Source of the DNA: Calycina herbarum
Taxonomy: Eukaryota; Ascomycota; Leotiomycetes; Helotiales; Pezizellaceae
Assembly: GCA_001414485.1 (NCBI GenBank)
Contig: LLEY01000072.1
Coordinates: 248,001 to 312,000 of the forward strand
Direction of reading: 5' to 3'
DNA: 64,000 bases
The notes beneath the pieces are model-generated. The model saw only the letters and a list, made by a program, of their open reading frames with translations, had not been told where the DNA came from and did not search any database. Both the position numbers and the translations under genes were made by a program. Shown piece after piece: positions 34,365 through 45,725 of the stretch (positions are counted from its first letter, which is position 1; each line of letters starts with the position of its first letter).

Positions 34365-37300
34365 ACGGGTTTACGTCTCTGTTAATCTATGGACGTGGAG
34401 CGAGACAACCATCTACTGCAAGCGAGTCGAGTCGAGGTATTTTCAGCGTGTGTATTGTATCTTTGTTGGGATGGCGTGTGGGTGATTATGATTTATGCGT
34501 ATTTTCTCCTTTTTTGGAACACCTTTTTTAGTTTATCGCTGGGCGTTGTTGGATGAGGGATGAGCATTGAATGCATCTACAGTTTTCTATTTTTTGGGCG
34601 GGAAGGAGGGAGAGGATATAGGCTTTTTTTTAGTTTGTATATCTGTGAGGGGGGAGGGGTCGGTACATTGATGTGTATGGACGGAGAAGATGGTGGGAGG
34701 CTGAAAAAGAGAGGAGGTGTGGGAAGTGCCCATATGAGGGAAGGAGGGAGCAAGTGTAGATTATTATGTATATATTTGTGCTAGGAAACTCGTCTGGTGT
34801 GTATGACGGACAGCTAGGATATCACAAACAAAAATCGAAAACTATATTAAAGAGAAGAGAGATTTTTGGAGATTTCCGGTGGGTGATATGAGAGGAACAA
34901 TGAGAGATGGAGGGAACTGGCGGGGGTGGAGAAGAGGGTGAGGGTGAGGGGGAAGGGTATGTGTGTGGAGGAGTCTTAGTGTACCCTGTTGTACCCTGAG
35001 TTTATTGGTTGATTGAGATGTTTTTTCCCAGAGAATATCCTTTTTGGGAGCTTTCAGAGAAGGACCTTTTAAATTGACTTTCGCTCTCTTTTCATTCGCT
35101 GATTGATTTTACGTTGCTTTCTCCGGGGAGCTTGGTTTTGAACTTGGGTCAAGGGAAGAGCCTTCTCTCTGTTCTAGTTGCTTCTTTTGGGAGTTGGGTT
35201 GAGTGGCGTTTTGATGGTCGGATTGGGATGTAGTTGGTGTGGTGTGGGTGGTAGGATGCGAGGCACGGTCTTAGTAGAGGTGTTATTGCGATGCTTTTGC
35301 TGGGGAAACCGTGGAAGTTTTGGGGGTAATGGAGATTATGTTGGGATTGGGGATAGGTATATTTTTTGGGGGGGGGGGGGGGGGGGGNACTGGGAAGGAA
35401 ATTTTTGGGGTGTGACTTGGGTGGTGGTTGTACTCGTATGACTGCTTGGGAGTCAGGTTTTCGTCGTCTCTCGAGTCTTGGACTTGCTAGGTAGTTGATG
35501 GCGGCTTGGTTGATTCCTCTATTGTCCCGCTTATCACAAGGTAGTTTCGGAAAGGATCGAAGGCTTGTTCCCATTTGTTTTCTCGTGCCTCTCTATCTTG
35601 TTACTTTTCAATTATTTTTTGTTGAACTAAGGATCTACTACTTGGGGTTTTTGTTTGACCAGAGCGTTGTTGTATACTCTCTCGGAATCTTTGGCATAGA
35701 TATAGAATAGGAAATCCAAGTTCCCCTGATGATCTCGGTTATATAGTAAAGTAGTTGGTCACTTTTTCTGTTTCTGATAGGAGAGTTCAGAGGGTGATCA
35801 TGGACTACTGTCTATGTCTATATCCAGGAGTAGTAGATTTCATAAAAAGATTAAATAGATGCAAGATGTACTGTACTGGTGAGCAGTTCCTTGTTGTAGC
35901 TATCAAAGAGATTCAGCTGAGGTTTTTGAATTGGCAATTAACCAGTTAATCCTAATTCATCAGTATCTGGACTCACTGAGTCAACCCTGAAGAAACAGAA
36001 ATCATTCTTTTGAACTTCTGTATTCACTACCAACTTCTGATCCCACTATAGGTGTTATTAAAAGACAATGTCCTCTACTATCGTGACTCTAGAGATGTTT
36101 CCCTGCTTCTCTTGATGGGCAATAAGAGCAGCAGTAAATATTCCTGTTGTTCTAACAATTTTCAACAATCAAAGCTGTTTTCCTAGAGCATTGAGATTGA
36201 TATTCCGAATTGTCCTAAATCTTTAGGATACTATTCTAGAATAACAAAACTCTCTTTTGCTTTTGTTGATGAACGTTGTACAGGGACGATGAAATCTTAG
36301 TCTCTTACATCATGAGAAAAAGGAAGAACCAGAGAGAAAAGCAAAGAAGACAGATAGCAGAAGAATACAAGATGTTTTTGAAAGCAAAGTTGAGGTGAAT
36401 TCTTCAATGTGATTGCTAAGCCGGAACCAAATAGCCGGTCTCAGCCGGTTTAGTGACAGCACAGAAGATCTCTCATTCTTGCGAGTTTGAAGTTCTTTGG
36501 GGCTTGAAGGAACAGGTTGATATCTTCAGGTCTTGTGCTCACAAACCGAATAGCAAAAGCAGTAAAGGGGCTCGTTCGCAAGGGGGTTGATCGCCACCCC
36601 TCTCAGCTCTTCTTTTCCGAGGAGCAGCTTTGCTGGGAAAAAGAGAGATCCGGCGAGCCGAGCTGTTTACCTCGCACCTGCCAGGGATCCACTAGCCTGG
36701 CCTAGTTAAGTTTAGCGTGGAATCCAAGAAAATCTGCGGCCTTCTCAAGTGTTGCGTGGTACCTACATATGATTTGCCTCCAACAAACCCCATCATCATT
36801 TTGCAGTCCACATTTCGCGACCGTTGTACCACCGGGAGGAAGTTGAGAGAAGTTGCTGTTTGTGGAAGGAATCTGGAAACAGGAATCAACGCAGGAACCC
36901 GTCCAACAATCTATCACCAAACACTGTAAGTTCTCTAGCTCTCGTTGCCTCCTCGTCGCGGCCTCCATCTCCCTTTCTTTGCGACAACCAACTTGGTGGT
37001 GGATCCCATCCTCTGCGATTCTGCCCATGGTACAAAGACACCATCAACAGCAACAGCAAACGCCGGCGACGACCACCACCACACCGGTTCCACAACACCA
37101 CGACCGCAACCCAGCGACTCCCATCATCCCATATTACTCGCACATCATCCAGAGCTCTCCAGTCGTACAAGATTTATGCATCCTGCAGCCGGCGCAGATG
37201 CTGGTCATGCAACCCAATCTCGTTGATCCCAGACTGTACAAATCAACATCATCAACAGACCCTCCCTCCATCCAACATGCCAGCTACCACGGTTGAGGAA

Positions 37301-37441
37301 TGGCTGCAATCAGAGCGCGACCGCCCTGATGCTCCTCCCCACCGCTGCCGCAGAATTGTCAAGGAATGGGCGACAGAGGATGGCGCATTTGTGACGTGCT
37401 GTGCTGACGATGGAACCCAACAGACACATAAACTAGTCGCC
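34365..37441. other. large gene-free region upstream of the zinc-knuckle gene
   Basis: About 3.1 kb. 34365-35000 is G-rich 3' sequence of the membrane gene. 35368-35388 is a G-tract with an ambiguous base. 35700-36480 is AT-rich with stop-broken frames and may be an old element, but I see no transposon motif. 36900-37441 is CAC-rich leader sequence of the zinc-knuckle gene; a plus frame is open through it and joins the gene in frame. Confidence 0.5.
35368..35388 (+). repeat. G20 homopolymer ending in an unresolved base
   Basis: Twenty consecutive G are followed by N at 35388, the only ambiguous base in the window. The true tract length is uncertain and the assembly may be wrong here. Confidence 0.9.
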
Positions 37442-38450
37442 ATGTCTTCCCTCTCGCGTCGTGCTTGCTACAAGTGCGGAAACGTTGGCCACTATGCTGA
37501 AGTTTGCTCCTCCGCCGAGCGCCTCTGCTACAACTGTAAGTACACCCCATCTGCAGATCCTCCCCTGTTGCACGAAGCCAGCTAACGTTTTTTCTTTGTA
37601 GGCAAGCAACCAGGTACGATTTTTCCTCTCCCTCGATCGCCCCTCGAAACCAGCCCTTTCTAACCTCCCGATAGGACACGAATCCAACGGTTGCCCATTG
37701 CCAAGAACTACCGAGGCTAAGCAATGCTATCACTGCCAGGGTTTAGGCCACGTTCAGGCTGACTGCCCAACTCTGCGTCTCAGTGGAGCTGGTACGGGTG
37801 GTCGATGCTACAACTGTGGCCAACCAGGTCATTTGGCTGTAGGTTATAACATATATTGTGGATTGGACGGATACTGATGGTTCGCAGCGTTCTTGCCCAG
37901 CTCCGGCTGGTCCAGGTCCTATTCCAGGTGCTGGTCGTGGAATCGGTGCTCCTCGAGGAGGTTTCGGTGGCGGATTTGTTCCTCGTGGTGGTGGATTCGC
38001 TGGTGGCCCACGCCCCGCAACTTGCTACAAGTGCGGTGGTCCAAACCACTTCGCTCGCGATTGCCAAGCTCAAGCTATGAAGTGCTATGCCTGCGGAAAA
38101 TTGGGACATATCTCTCGGTAAGTCTCTAGCTTGTTTTGCAATAATATGAAAGAAACTGACCCAGAACAGTGATTGCACTGCCCCCAACGGTGGACCATTG
38201 AATACTGCCGGCAAGACTTGCTACCAATGTGGTGAAGCTGGTCATATCTCTAGAGACTGTAAGTTTTACCTTCCAACCCCGCGTTTGTTTCCCAAGTCAT
38301 AGCAATCCCTGCCATTGAAGGCACGTGTTTGGTCGTAAAGAGCCCCAGCTAATTTTTGATACAGGCCCACAAAAGGCTACCAACGGCGACCACACTGCTG
38401 ATGTTGACATGGGTGTTCCGGTTGCGGTTGCACCTCTTCCTCTTGCATAG
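37442..38450 (+). CDS. CNBP/Byr3/Gis2-type protein with seven CCHC zinc knuckles
   Basis: Six exons, 37442-37535, 37602-37613, 37675-37838, 37888-38117, 38170-38258 and 38365-38450, give 224 aa. Seven Cys-x2-Cys-x4-His-x4-Cys knuckles are visible: CYKCGNVGHYAEVC, CYNCKQPGHESNGC, CYHCQGLGHVQADC, CYNCGQPGHLARSC, CYKCGGPNHFARDC, CYACGKLGHISRDC and CYQCGEAGHISRDC. An RGG/Gly-rich linker (GAPRGGFGGGFVPRGGG) lies between knuckles 4 and 5. Seven knuckles match yeast Gis2 and fission yeast Byr3, cytoplasmic single-stranded nucleic acid binders tied to translation and mRNA control. The second exon has only 12 nt yet is needed to complete knuckle 2. The start MSSLSRRACYKC fits the family; an in-frame ATG at 37277 would add 55 residues. 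Confidence 0.93.
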
Positions 38451-39444
38451 GTCGGTCCTTGATTGGATCAACACAGGACAGTAGTACTCGATGAGCTATT
38501 GCAACCAACCTGTGGGAAAAAAACACCAGATCATCGCTTTTCATATCTGTATTTTTGGACACTTTCAAGGATCATCTCCCGCTCATTCTGTTCTGCATAT
38601 TGCCCGGATCGGCATACGAAAATCGATATTTTTCATCACCTACGGAATTGCTTTTTTGGCGCCTGGTCTTCGCATGTTTTTCTCCCATGACACCCCAAAA
38701 GCTTTTGCACGATAATTCATTTCCTACCTTTACGACTTGGCAAAACCCGGTAGATACCATTTTGAAACCTTTTTTTCACTTCGCGGCGTCACAATAATTC
38801 TATGTTTTTCTCGGGTAGAAATAAGTGTATCATTTCTTGTCCTTGGGCCTGATTTGGGCAAGGGCTTACATTTTTGACAACTACATTGGAGATGGCGGAG
38901 GCGAAAAAAAAAATTGGTGGAGGTAGAGCAGAGAGACAAGTGGACGGGCAAAGGAAAGGGTGAGATGCATTTGAGTGAGTGGTAGGGACTGTTGATAGCA
39001 GCGTGATTTTATGAATCAAAGCTTGAGTCCAAGTAATGGAGATTCCCAACGAGTATTCTGTGTTTTGTCCCTGTGATTGTTTCATAGTGATCTTAACCCA
39101 AGGCTGACGTGGTAGGGTATATGAAGATGTCCAGAGGTAGAGACATTTTGGGAATAGTGAAGTCAATTCAAGGTAGAGTGATTGCCCTTAAGCAGTGCAG
39201 GTGAGTGAGTAAGTGATGAGGGCGTTTATACGGCGGTTGTCGTTTTATTCGTTGCAGTTACAGTTGCAAAAAAGCGGGCCGAATCGGGGTTCCTCCAAAA
39301 GCCACCCGGTATCCTGCCCGCGACCCTTCAGCTCTCTTTCCAACTTGAAATCCGCAACACCAAACCTACGACTTTGACGAACTAGACAATTCAACGCGTC
39401 CTATTCTTCAACTCGGCTCTTCTCCTGACCCCGAATCAAGTTCC
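38451..39444. other. intergenic, no gene seen
   Basis: About 1 kb. 38451-38800 is 3' sequence of the zinc-knuckle gene. 39240-39444 is a CT- and CAACA-rich stretch resembling a fungal leader for the small ORF that follows. Confidence 0.5.
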
Positions 39445-39600
39445 ATGTCCGTCGTTCGTACCTGGGCATCATCTGACTACTGGGCTACTGCTCAGCTCGT
39501 CCTTACCCTCTTCATTGTTGGGGCTGTTGGTTTGGTCGGCGGCGTTCTTTTCGCAGCCGGTGCGCAGTGGAGGAAGTTTCGACGGGGTATCTCTGATTAA
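39445..39600 (+). CDS. candidate 51-aa single-pass membrane microprotein
   Basis: ATG at 39445 in context TTCCATGTCC opens a 52-codon frame ending in TAA. The product starts MSVVRTWASSDYWATAQLVL, continues with a Gly/Val/Leu/Phe-rich hydrophobic helix (FIVGAVGLVGGVLFAAGAQ) and ends in the basic tail WRKFRRGISD. A single transmembrane segment with a positive C-terminal flank is a natural microprotein design. The preceding 150 nt look like a leader. Its stop lies 106 nt before the DMC1 ATG on the same strand, so it may be a separate gene or an upstream ORF of the DMC1 transcript. No family is recognised. Confidence 0.5.
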   Translation: MSVVRTWASSDYWATAQLVLTLFIVGAVGLVGGVLFAAGAQWRKFRRGISD

Positions 39601-39706
39601 GTTAGGGAGAAGAAGAAAACGCGTTGAGGTGATCTTTGCGAGTGTTTGACGCGTCGGAAAGAGAAGAAGTGAATTCGCCGGAAGGAAAGGTTAAGAGCTT
39701 GTCAAA

Positions 39707-41365
39707 ATGGCTGGAGGTTCTATCAGTGATGATGAGGATGTATGGTCCTCTTCTTTTCTTGGTGGTTTGATAATGTGCTGATTGTGAGCAGGCTGGAATT
39801 CTTGATATCGATGAGATTCAGGCTCATGGTTGGTTCCGCCTTCGACGGTCTTTAGGGCGATGAAGCTGATGGGTGTAGGTATTGGAGCTACTGATATCGC
39901 CAAGTTGAAGGCTAATAATATTCATACTGTTGCGGTATGTCTTTCCTCTCCTCTCTTTCCTCAATGTTCCCATTCGTGTTCGCGCTCGCGTTGCTGATCC
40001 TGTCCAGAGCTTGATCTCTTGTACCACCAAGCGTCTTCTCAAGATCAAAGGCTTCTCCGACATCAAGGTCGAGAAGATCAAGGAGGCTGCGAAGAAGCTG
40101 TCGGTGAGTATCTCGTCGCGTCTTTACAACTTGTGCTTGCTGATACTTTGTAGCCAACTGCCACTGGCTTCATCACGGCTGCGGAATTGGGTCAGGTTCG
40201 AAAGAAGTGCATTCGTATTTCTACTGGCAGTAAGCAGCTTGATGCTTGTTTGAATGGGTATGTTCTTGTCAATTGGTATACGGCATTGTTCTGACTGGGT
40301 GCAGTGGTTTCCAGACTATGAGCATCAGTGAGGTCTATGGAGAGTTCAGTGAGTTGGAGCATCATCGTCTTTTGGTCACAACTAACCCGGCATAGGATGT
40401 GGCAAGACCCAACTCGCGCATACCATGGCAGTCATCGCTCAACTCCCCAAAGCAAGTATGCCGGAATGTCACGTCTTTGCTGTTGCTGACATGTTTTCAG
40501 GAGATGGGTGGTGCTGAAGGAAAGGTTGCTTATATCGGTAAGGATCTCTTCTCTTCGTTCCTGCGACACCCTCGCTAATTCCCTCCACAGACACAGAAGG
40601 CACCTTCCGTCCAGAGAGAATCATGGAAATCGCCGAGCGCTTTGGAGGTATGCTCCATTGTAAAATTTTCCATTCTCGAAGACTCAAATACTAACTGCAA
40701 CAGTCGATCCCGACCAAGCCTGCGAGAACATTGCCTATGCCCGAGCCCAAAACAGCGAAGTAAGTCTTTCCCACCTCCCAGCTTGAGCAACAACTAACTT
40801 CCATAGATGCAAACCGAACTCCTCGAGGGCTTAGCATCAAACTTCGCATCCAATGAATACCGTCTCCTAATCATCGACAGCGTCATGGCACTCTACAGAA
40901 CCGATTACTCCGGACGTGGCGAACTCTCTGAACGTCAACAAGTCCTCGGATCCTTCCTTCGACGTGCCACTCAGATGGCTGAGGAGTTTAATCTATGTGT
41001 TTTGATGGTACAAAGCCTTCCTCCCCCTTCCTTCTCTTTTAGGGGTTCGACGAGTTAGCTAACGATTGGTGAACAGACCAACCAAGTCATGTCCGATCCT
41101 GGCGCTTCTGCTCTCTTCGCGGGAGCGGATGGGAGAAAGCCTGTTGGTGGACATATTCTTGCGCATGCGAGTACTACGCGGTTACTGTTGAGAAAGGGTA
41201 GAGGTGAAGAGCGAGTGGCTAAGATTGTGGATTCTCCTGGTTTGTTTTCATTCCTGCCCCCCCCTTTGCTTTTTCGCATGCTAACGTTGGTATGTAGATT
41301 GTCCGGAACGAGAGGCTACTTATATCATCACGACTGGTGGTATCAATGATCCTGAGAAAGCGTGA
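39707..41365 (+). CDS. dmc1: meiotic recombinase Dmc1
   Basis: Thirteen exons give 335 aa, typical for Dmc1: 39707-39739, 39792-39828, 39879-39934, 40008-40103, 40154-40257, 40305-40348, 40396-40451, 40501-40537, 40591-40647, 40704-40759, 40807-41007, 41077-41239 and 41298-41365. An N-terminal helix-hairpin-helix domain ([32 protein letters not shown]) precedes the RecA core with Walker A GEFRCGKT (Lys127) and Walker B LLIID (Asp216). [20 protein letters not shown] and [17 protein letters not shown] separate it from Rad51, which reads differently at these sites. Dmc1 forms filaments on single-stranded DNA in meiosis and drives interhomologue strand exchange, so the species probably has or had a sexual cycle. 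The intron after LPK starts with GC (GCAAGT), a rare GC-AG site. Confidence 0.96.
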
Positions 41366-42679
41366 TCACGTCTCTCTCATGAATTTTGATTGAAAGTCTT
41401 TGCTTCCACTTTCTTTTTTCTTCTGACGAGAACTGGAGGGTTTCACGAAATGTGTGTGGGATAATGATGGATGGATGATGATTTTACATGAGTTTTTCTT
41501 CTCTTCTTTGCTTGAATAGAGAGAGATATACATTACTGGTCTGGCGTCAATATGGGAACCGGATGGATGGAAGGATGGATTTGATACCCCTGTTTATAGC
41601 TTTATCTTGCTTTATTTTACCTTGCTACAATATGAGAATGGGACTGGGTTACGAGACGTACACAATGGAATGAGACACGATACGATACTACACTTGATTA
41701 TATATCAAGAGTGATATGCCGCGTTTAGTGATGGGAAAGCTAAAATTCTCCAAGTGTGATGAAACCTGGCCATGTCTATGTGGAAATGGGAGGTCATGAA
41801 TGATCCCTTTCTTCATTATATGGGCGCCCCTTGATTCATTTAGAGGAGTTCCTTCAGTGAGAGGACCTTGCCTATTCTTAATACGTAACGAAACTTGGCT
41901 GTCTGGAGAGCTGGCATTGTTGGTCCTCGTTCTGTGGATTTATGAGGGATTATGTGGGGGTTTCTTGGATGTTTTGGAGGAGGGTTTGTGTTGTGGTTTT
42001 CTGGGGGTGGGGTTAGGGTGATGGGATCCATGGCTAGACTGATGAGATGGTTGGAGAATGATGCGATTGTGAGGAGCGATGAGATAGTTAGGAAATGACG
42101 GGCTGTTTTAGTTCCAAGGGATTTTGTTTCACGATATTTGAGTTCGTTCGTTTATCTACTTGCATCTTTTCTCAGCATTGAATTCTAGAAATGATGAGTT
42201 GAGAATAGTGAGATAAAGCGAGGTCAGTGGTCCCCACAAAGAAAATGTAGAGGGAGAAGGTAATGTAGGAAGTAGTTTTGAAAAGATTTCTTGATTTCTT
42301 TGCCTTCATTTCCATTTCCCATCTGTTCCAAAATAGCTCATCTCAACTCAACTCAACTCGTTCGATACAAATGGAATCTCCTATATACTTCTTCTCTTTC
42401 CCTTCTTTCCAACAGACTTAAGAAAACTGGTATAACCCGATAGAGAAGAAAAAAACGCCATTGCTATGCTGTGAAGAATTAAAAAAAAGAGAAATCCTGA
42501 TACCCGAAGTCCTTGAAATAATAAAGTAATACAGTGTAAAAGATCGTTGTGTGTGTGGTGGGAATTCTAGGAACGACGACGATTGCGACGGAAATGTGGT
42601 GTTGTACAAGAAATGAATGAAAATAAAGATGTATATGAGACAGTGGTAGTTGTGTCGTATGATCGTGATAATGAAAGGT
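41366..42679. other. convergent 3' intergenic region
   Basis: About 1.3 kb between DMC1 (plus) and the CFEM gene (minus). AT-rich from 42230 to 42680. No gene found. Confidence 0.5.
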
Positions 42680-45600
42680 TTAACCAACCCTCAGATACAA
42701 ATCCTCCCCCTTCCTCGTCGGCGTAAGTCTAGGAACCCAACCCGGCGTACCAGGTAACTCAACAGGTTCCGTCCTCTCAAATTCCTTTCTCCCAGGATTC
42801 GCATACTGCGTTTGTGTTCCCGCAAACTGTGCAGATTGAGGGCTCAACATGCCGTTTTGTCCTAGCATCGGTCTCCATTGAGGACTCTTTGCGGCGTCAA
42901 CATCTTCTCCCTTTAGCACTCTCCATTTCTTCTTTGGGTCTGGAGAGTCGGAGAGGGTGATGGGTATCTTTTCGGGACCGCGACGGCGTGAAAGCAGAGA
43001 GGAAGCTTGGGAGGATTTGGAGGTTGTGGATGAACGGGGTGGGAGAAGTGAGGGGGCATCCATGGAGGCTTCAGAGATGTGGGAGAGACCTGAGGAGGGA
43101 CGGGGAATGTTCATTGGTGGTATTGGGGTTGGGCCAGACGAGGAACGTGGTGGACGGTTGTAGGAATTAGGAGATGGGATTGTGGCGTATCCTGGCTTTT
43201 GGGATAGGCCCTGGGAGGGTTGGAATTGCTTTGCGTATTGTTGTTGTTTCGCTGGGAGAGGGATTTGAGGTTGGTTTTGACGAGCGAATGGGAGGTTGGA
43301 AGAAGAAAATGAAGGACCGGAAGGAGAAAGGGGGGAAGGAGTGTAAGTGTCCCAATTTGGAGATTGGGGTGTGTAGTTTGTTGTTATGCGGGGTGCTTTT
43401 TGAGGGATGTTGATCTCGATTCCTTGGGGTGGTCCGGTGAGGGAGCTGCTTCGACGGAGTTGACGTTCTCGTTGCGCGGCGAACTCAGCTGCTCTCCAGG
43501 GTTTCTCGGAAGAAACGTTGAAGTTTGGCTGTGGTGGGGGTGGAACCGTTCTGATCACTTCTTCGGAAAGGCGTCCTGGTTTGGGAATCTTTGGGTAGGA
43601 AACTGGGCTTTTACCACTGGCTGGAGACTCTACAACTGGAGACAACTCGGCTGTTCGTGGTCCACCAGGAGATAGACGGGAGCTATCGCTTTCGTACGAT
43701 GAACTCGAGTTGCCGGTCTTTGGTCCGTCATATGGTCCGACTTGCTTATAAGCTTGAGGAATTCGAGGAAGAGCCCCGGTTGGAGGGTTGCTTCTTCGCG
43801 TAGGACTTGCTTGTAAAGAAGAAGTGCGAGTGGTGTAAATTGAAGAAGTGGCAGTGACAGGTCGAGATGCTCCTGCGATTTGAAGAGAAGGTGGCAATGT
43901 TGACATTGGTGGTTTTGGGAATGCATCGAGTCCTAGGTTATCTGGTTTGGCTCGTGGAGGATATTCATTTGGTCGACGTGGCTGCGAGAAACTCCCAATT
44001 CCTCTACCAACAGGAACAGGCTTTGATTGAAGCGATTGGCCGTTTGAACTTCTTGATGATGCATTTGAACTTTGTGCTCGTTGAACATCGGCTGCTGTAA
44101 AGTAGAATGCTGGAGGACCTGAAGTATTGATAGGACTGAATTTCTCCCACATATCAATTGCTGTATCCACATCTTCTTCAACAGCAGATCTGCGACTCCA
44201 ATTGTATTTTGGTCGGCTTGAAGCAGATGTAGCTTCTTCGTCCTCTTCAAATTGAGTAGCGGTGCTCTTTCTTGTCTTGTTCATTCTCGAATTTCTAACG
44301 TTGTCCTCTTCAAATTGCGTAGTTGTGCTTCCACGGGGCACATCCACAGATTTCAATGTAGGCTGAATATAAGATACACCTCTTGCGTTGGCGATCTGTG
44401 ACTTTCGGACATTGTCTTCCACATCTTCGAATTGAGTCGCTGTACTCTCTCTGCTCAACGATGGCTTCTGAGCAGGTTTTGGGTACGTCAATCCTGCACC
44501 TTTGAGTGTCAGTACTTGAGGTTTCCAGCCTGTGCTTGCATAATCTTCTTCAAACTGTGTAGCTGTGCTTGATCTTTCAAATGTCATTGGCTTTGGTGCA
44601 GACTTTGAAAATGAAGCTCCCGCAGCCTTTGGAGGCATTTGCAACTTCAAAACTGGCTTTGGAGGTAGAAGTTTCGATTCCGATCGATTTTGTGTCCCAG
44701 CTGGTACCTTACTTTCCGGAGAAATGGCAAGACCAATTACCTGATCTGGTTGAATGCTTGATCGAGAGAACATGTTCGGACTCATTGTATCAAGACGAGG
44801 AGGAACCGGTGGTGCAACCTTTTGAGCCAGTCCATTTGATGTTCCGCCAGGTCCAAAGACTGGTAGTCTTCCGGTTGACTTTTTAGATTTTATTGACTGG
44901 GGATACTTTGTTGGGTCGATCTGAAATGGAAGTTCGTCGCTATCCCGGTTTCTTCTCGCTTGCCTTCTCTTGACACATGCAATTATGATAATAATTCCAA
45001 GCATGAGGGCCCCACCACCAATAGCAGCCACTGTAATTCCAACAATTTGAGACTTCGTCAAGTTCGTCTCGCTCACTGGTGAGGGTGTCTGAGTCTGCCT
45101 TACAGCTGTTTGAGTGCTGGTAGGTGGCGAAGCAACAGTTGAAGATGCCGAACTCATGAAACTAGGAGTCGAGGGAGCCGAAGTGGAACTTGGTCGAGCC
45201 GAGGTAACGAAGGTAGAACTTGGTGTTGGTGATGCTGTTGTCGAAGCCAATGTTGTGGATTGGCTAAAGCGGACTGAGCTTGATTGTACTTCGAGTGTTG
45301 CGTAAATGACTGTATGTGTGTTTGGTAAAGCATTCGTCTGACCACTGCACATTCCAATTGCAGCAAAAATAATGGATTCTGCAAAGCCAGTTAGCATATT
45401 GTAGAAGAGAGCGAGGTAATTACTTACCTGTGGCATCTTCGTCACTACACGGGCCAAACTTCTGAGATCCAACTATGCATTGCACAGCCCCTTCTCCAAT
45501 TGTATATTCCGAAGCACTGTCATGAGAACAGAGACAGTCTAGTGTTGGAGTCGAACCACAAGTAAGGGAAGGAAAATTCGTGTCTATAAAATTTGAAAGG

Positions 45601-45725
45601 CATGGTTGAGCACATTGAGGGACAATGCTCGTGACCTCTGACGGCAAGGGAGTTGCTCCGTTGACGAGTGTTATGAATGTAGATGTCAAGAGGATTAAAC
45701 TTGGCCAGCATCGTGCCATCCTCAT
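42680..45725 (-). CDS. CFEM-domain single-pass transmembrane protein
   Basis: Two exons, 45725-45428 and 45378-42680, give 998 aa. A hydrophobic signal peptide (SLILLTSTFITLVNG) is followed by a CFEM domain with eight Cys, seven in exon 1 (VPQCAQPC, SLTCGS, LDCLCS, AVQC, FGPC) and the eighth just after the intron (IGMCSGQ). A Ser/Thr/Pro-rich, probably O-glycosylated stalk follows, then a transmembrane helix at residues about 210-236 (VGITVAAIGGGALMLGIIII) with the stop-transfer KRRQARRN. The roughly 760-residue cytoplasmic tail is Pro/Ser-rich; residues about 370-480 carry four copies of a STATQFEED-like motif. CFEM proteins sit at the fungal surface, bind haem or act as receptors; PTH11-type CFEM proteins have seven helices, unlike this one. 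A sensor or wall-anchoring role is inferred. The start is the first of two nearby ATGs. Confidence 0.87.

Noticed and set aside
35700..36480. suspected retrotransposon relic
   Set aside because: No terminal repeats, no reverse transcriptase or integrase motif; only AT-rich, stop-broken frames.
36824..37441. long open frame upstream of the zinc-knuckle start taken as coding throughout
   Set aside because: Low-complexity CAC-rich composition and no ATG before 37277; only the last 55 codons are kept as a possible isoform.
39707..41365. assignment as RAD51
   Set aside because: [14 protein letters not shown] and [15 protein letters not shown] are Dmc1-type; Rad51 differs at these places.
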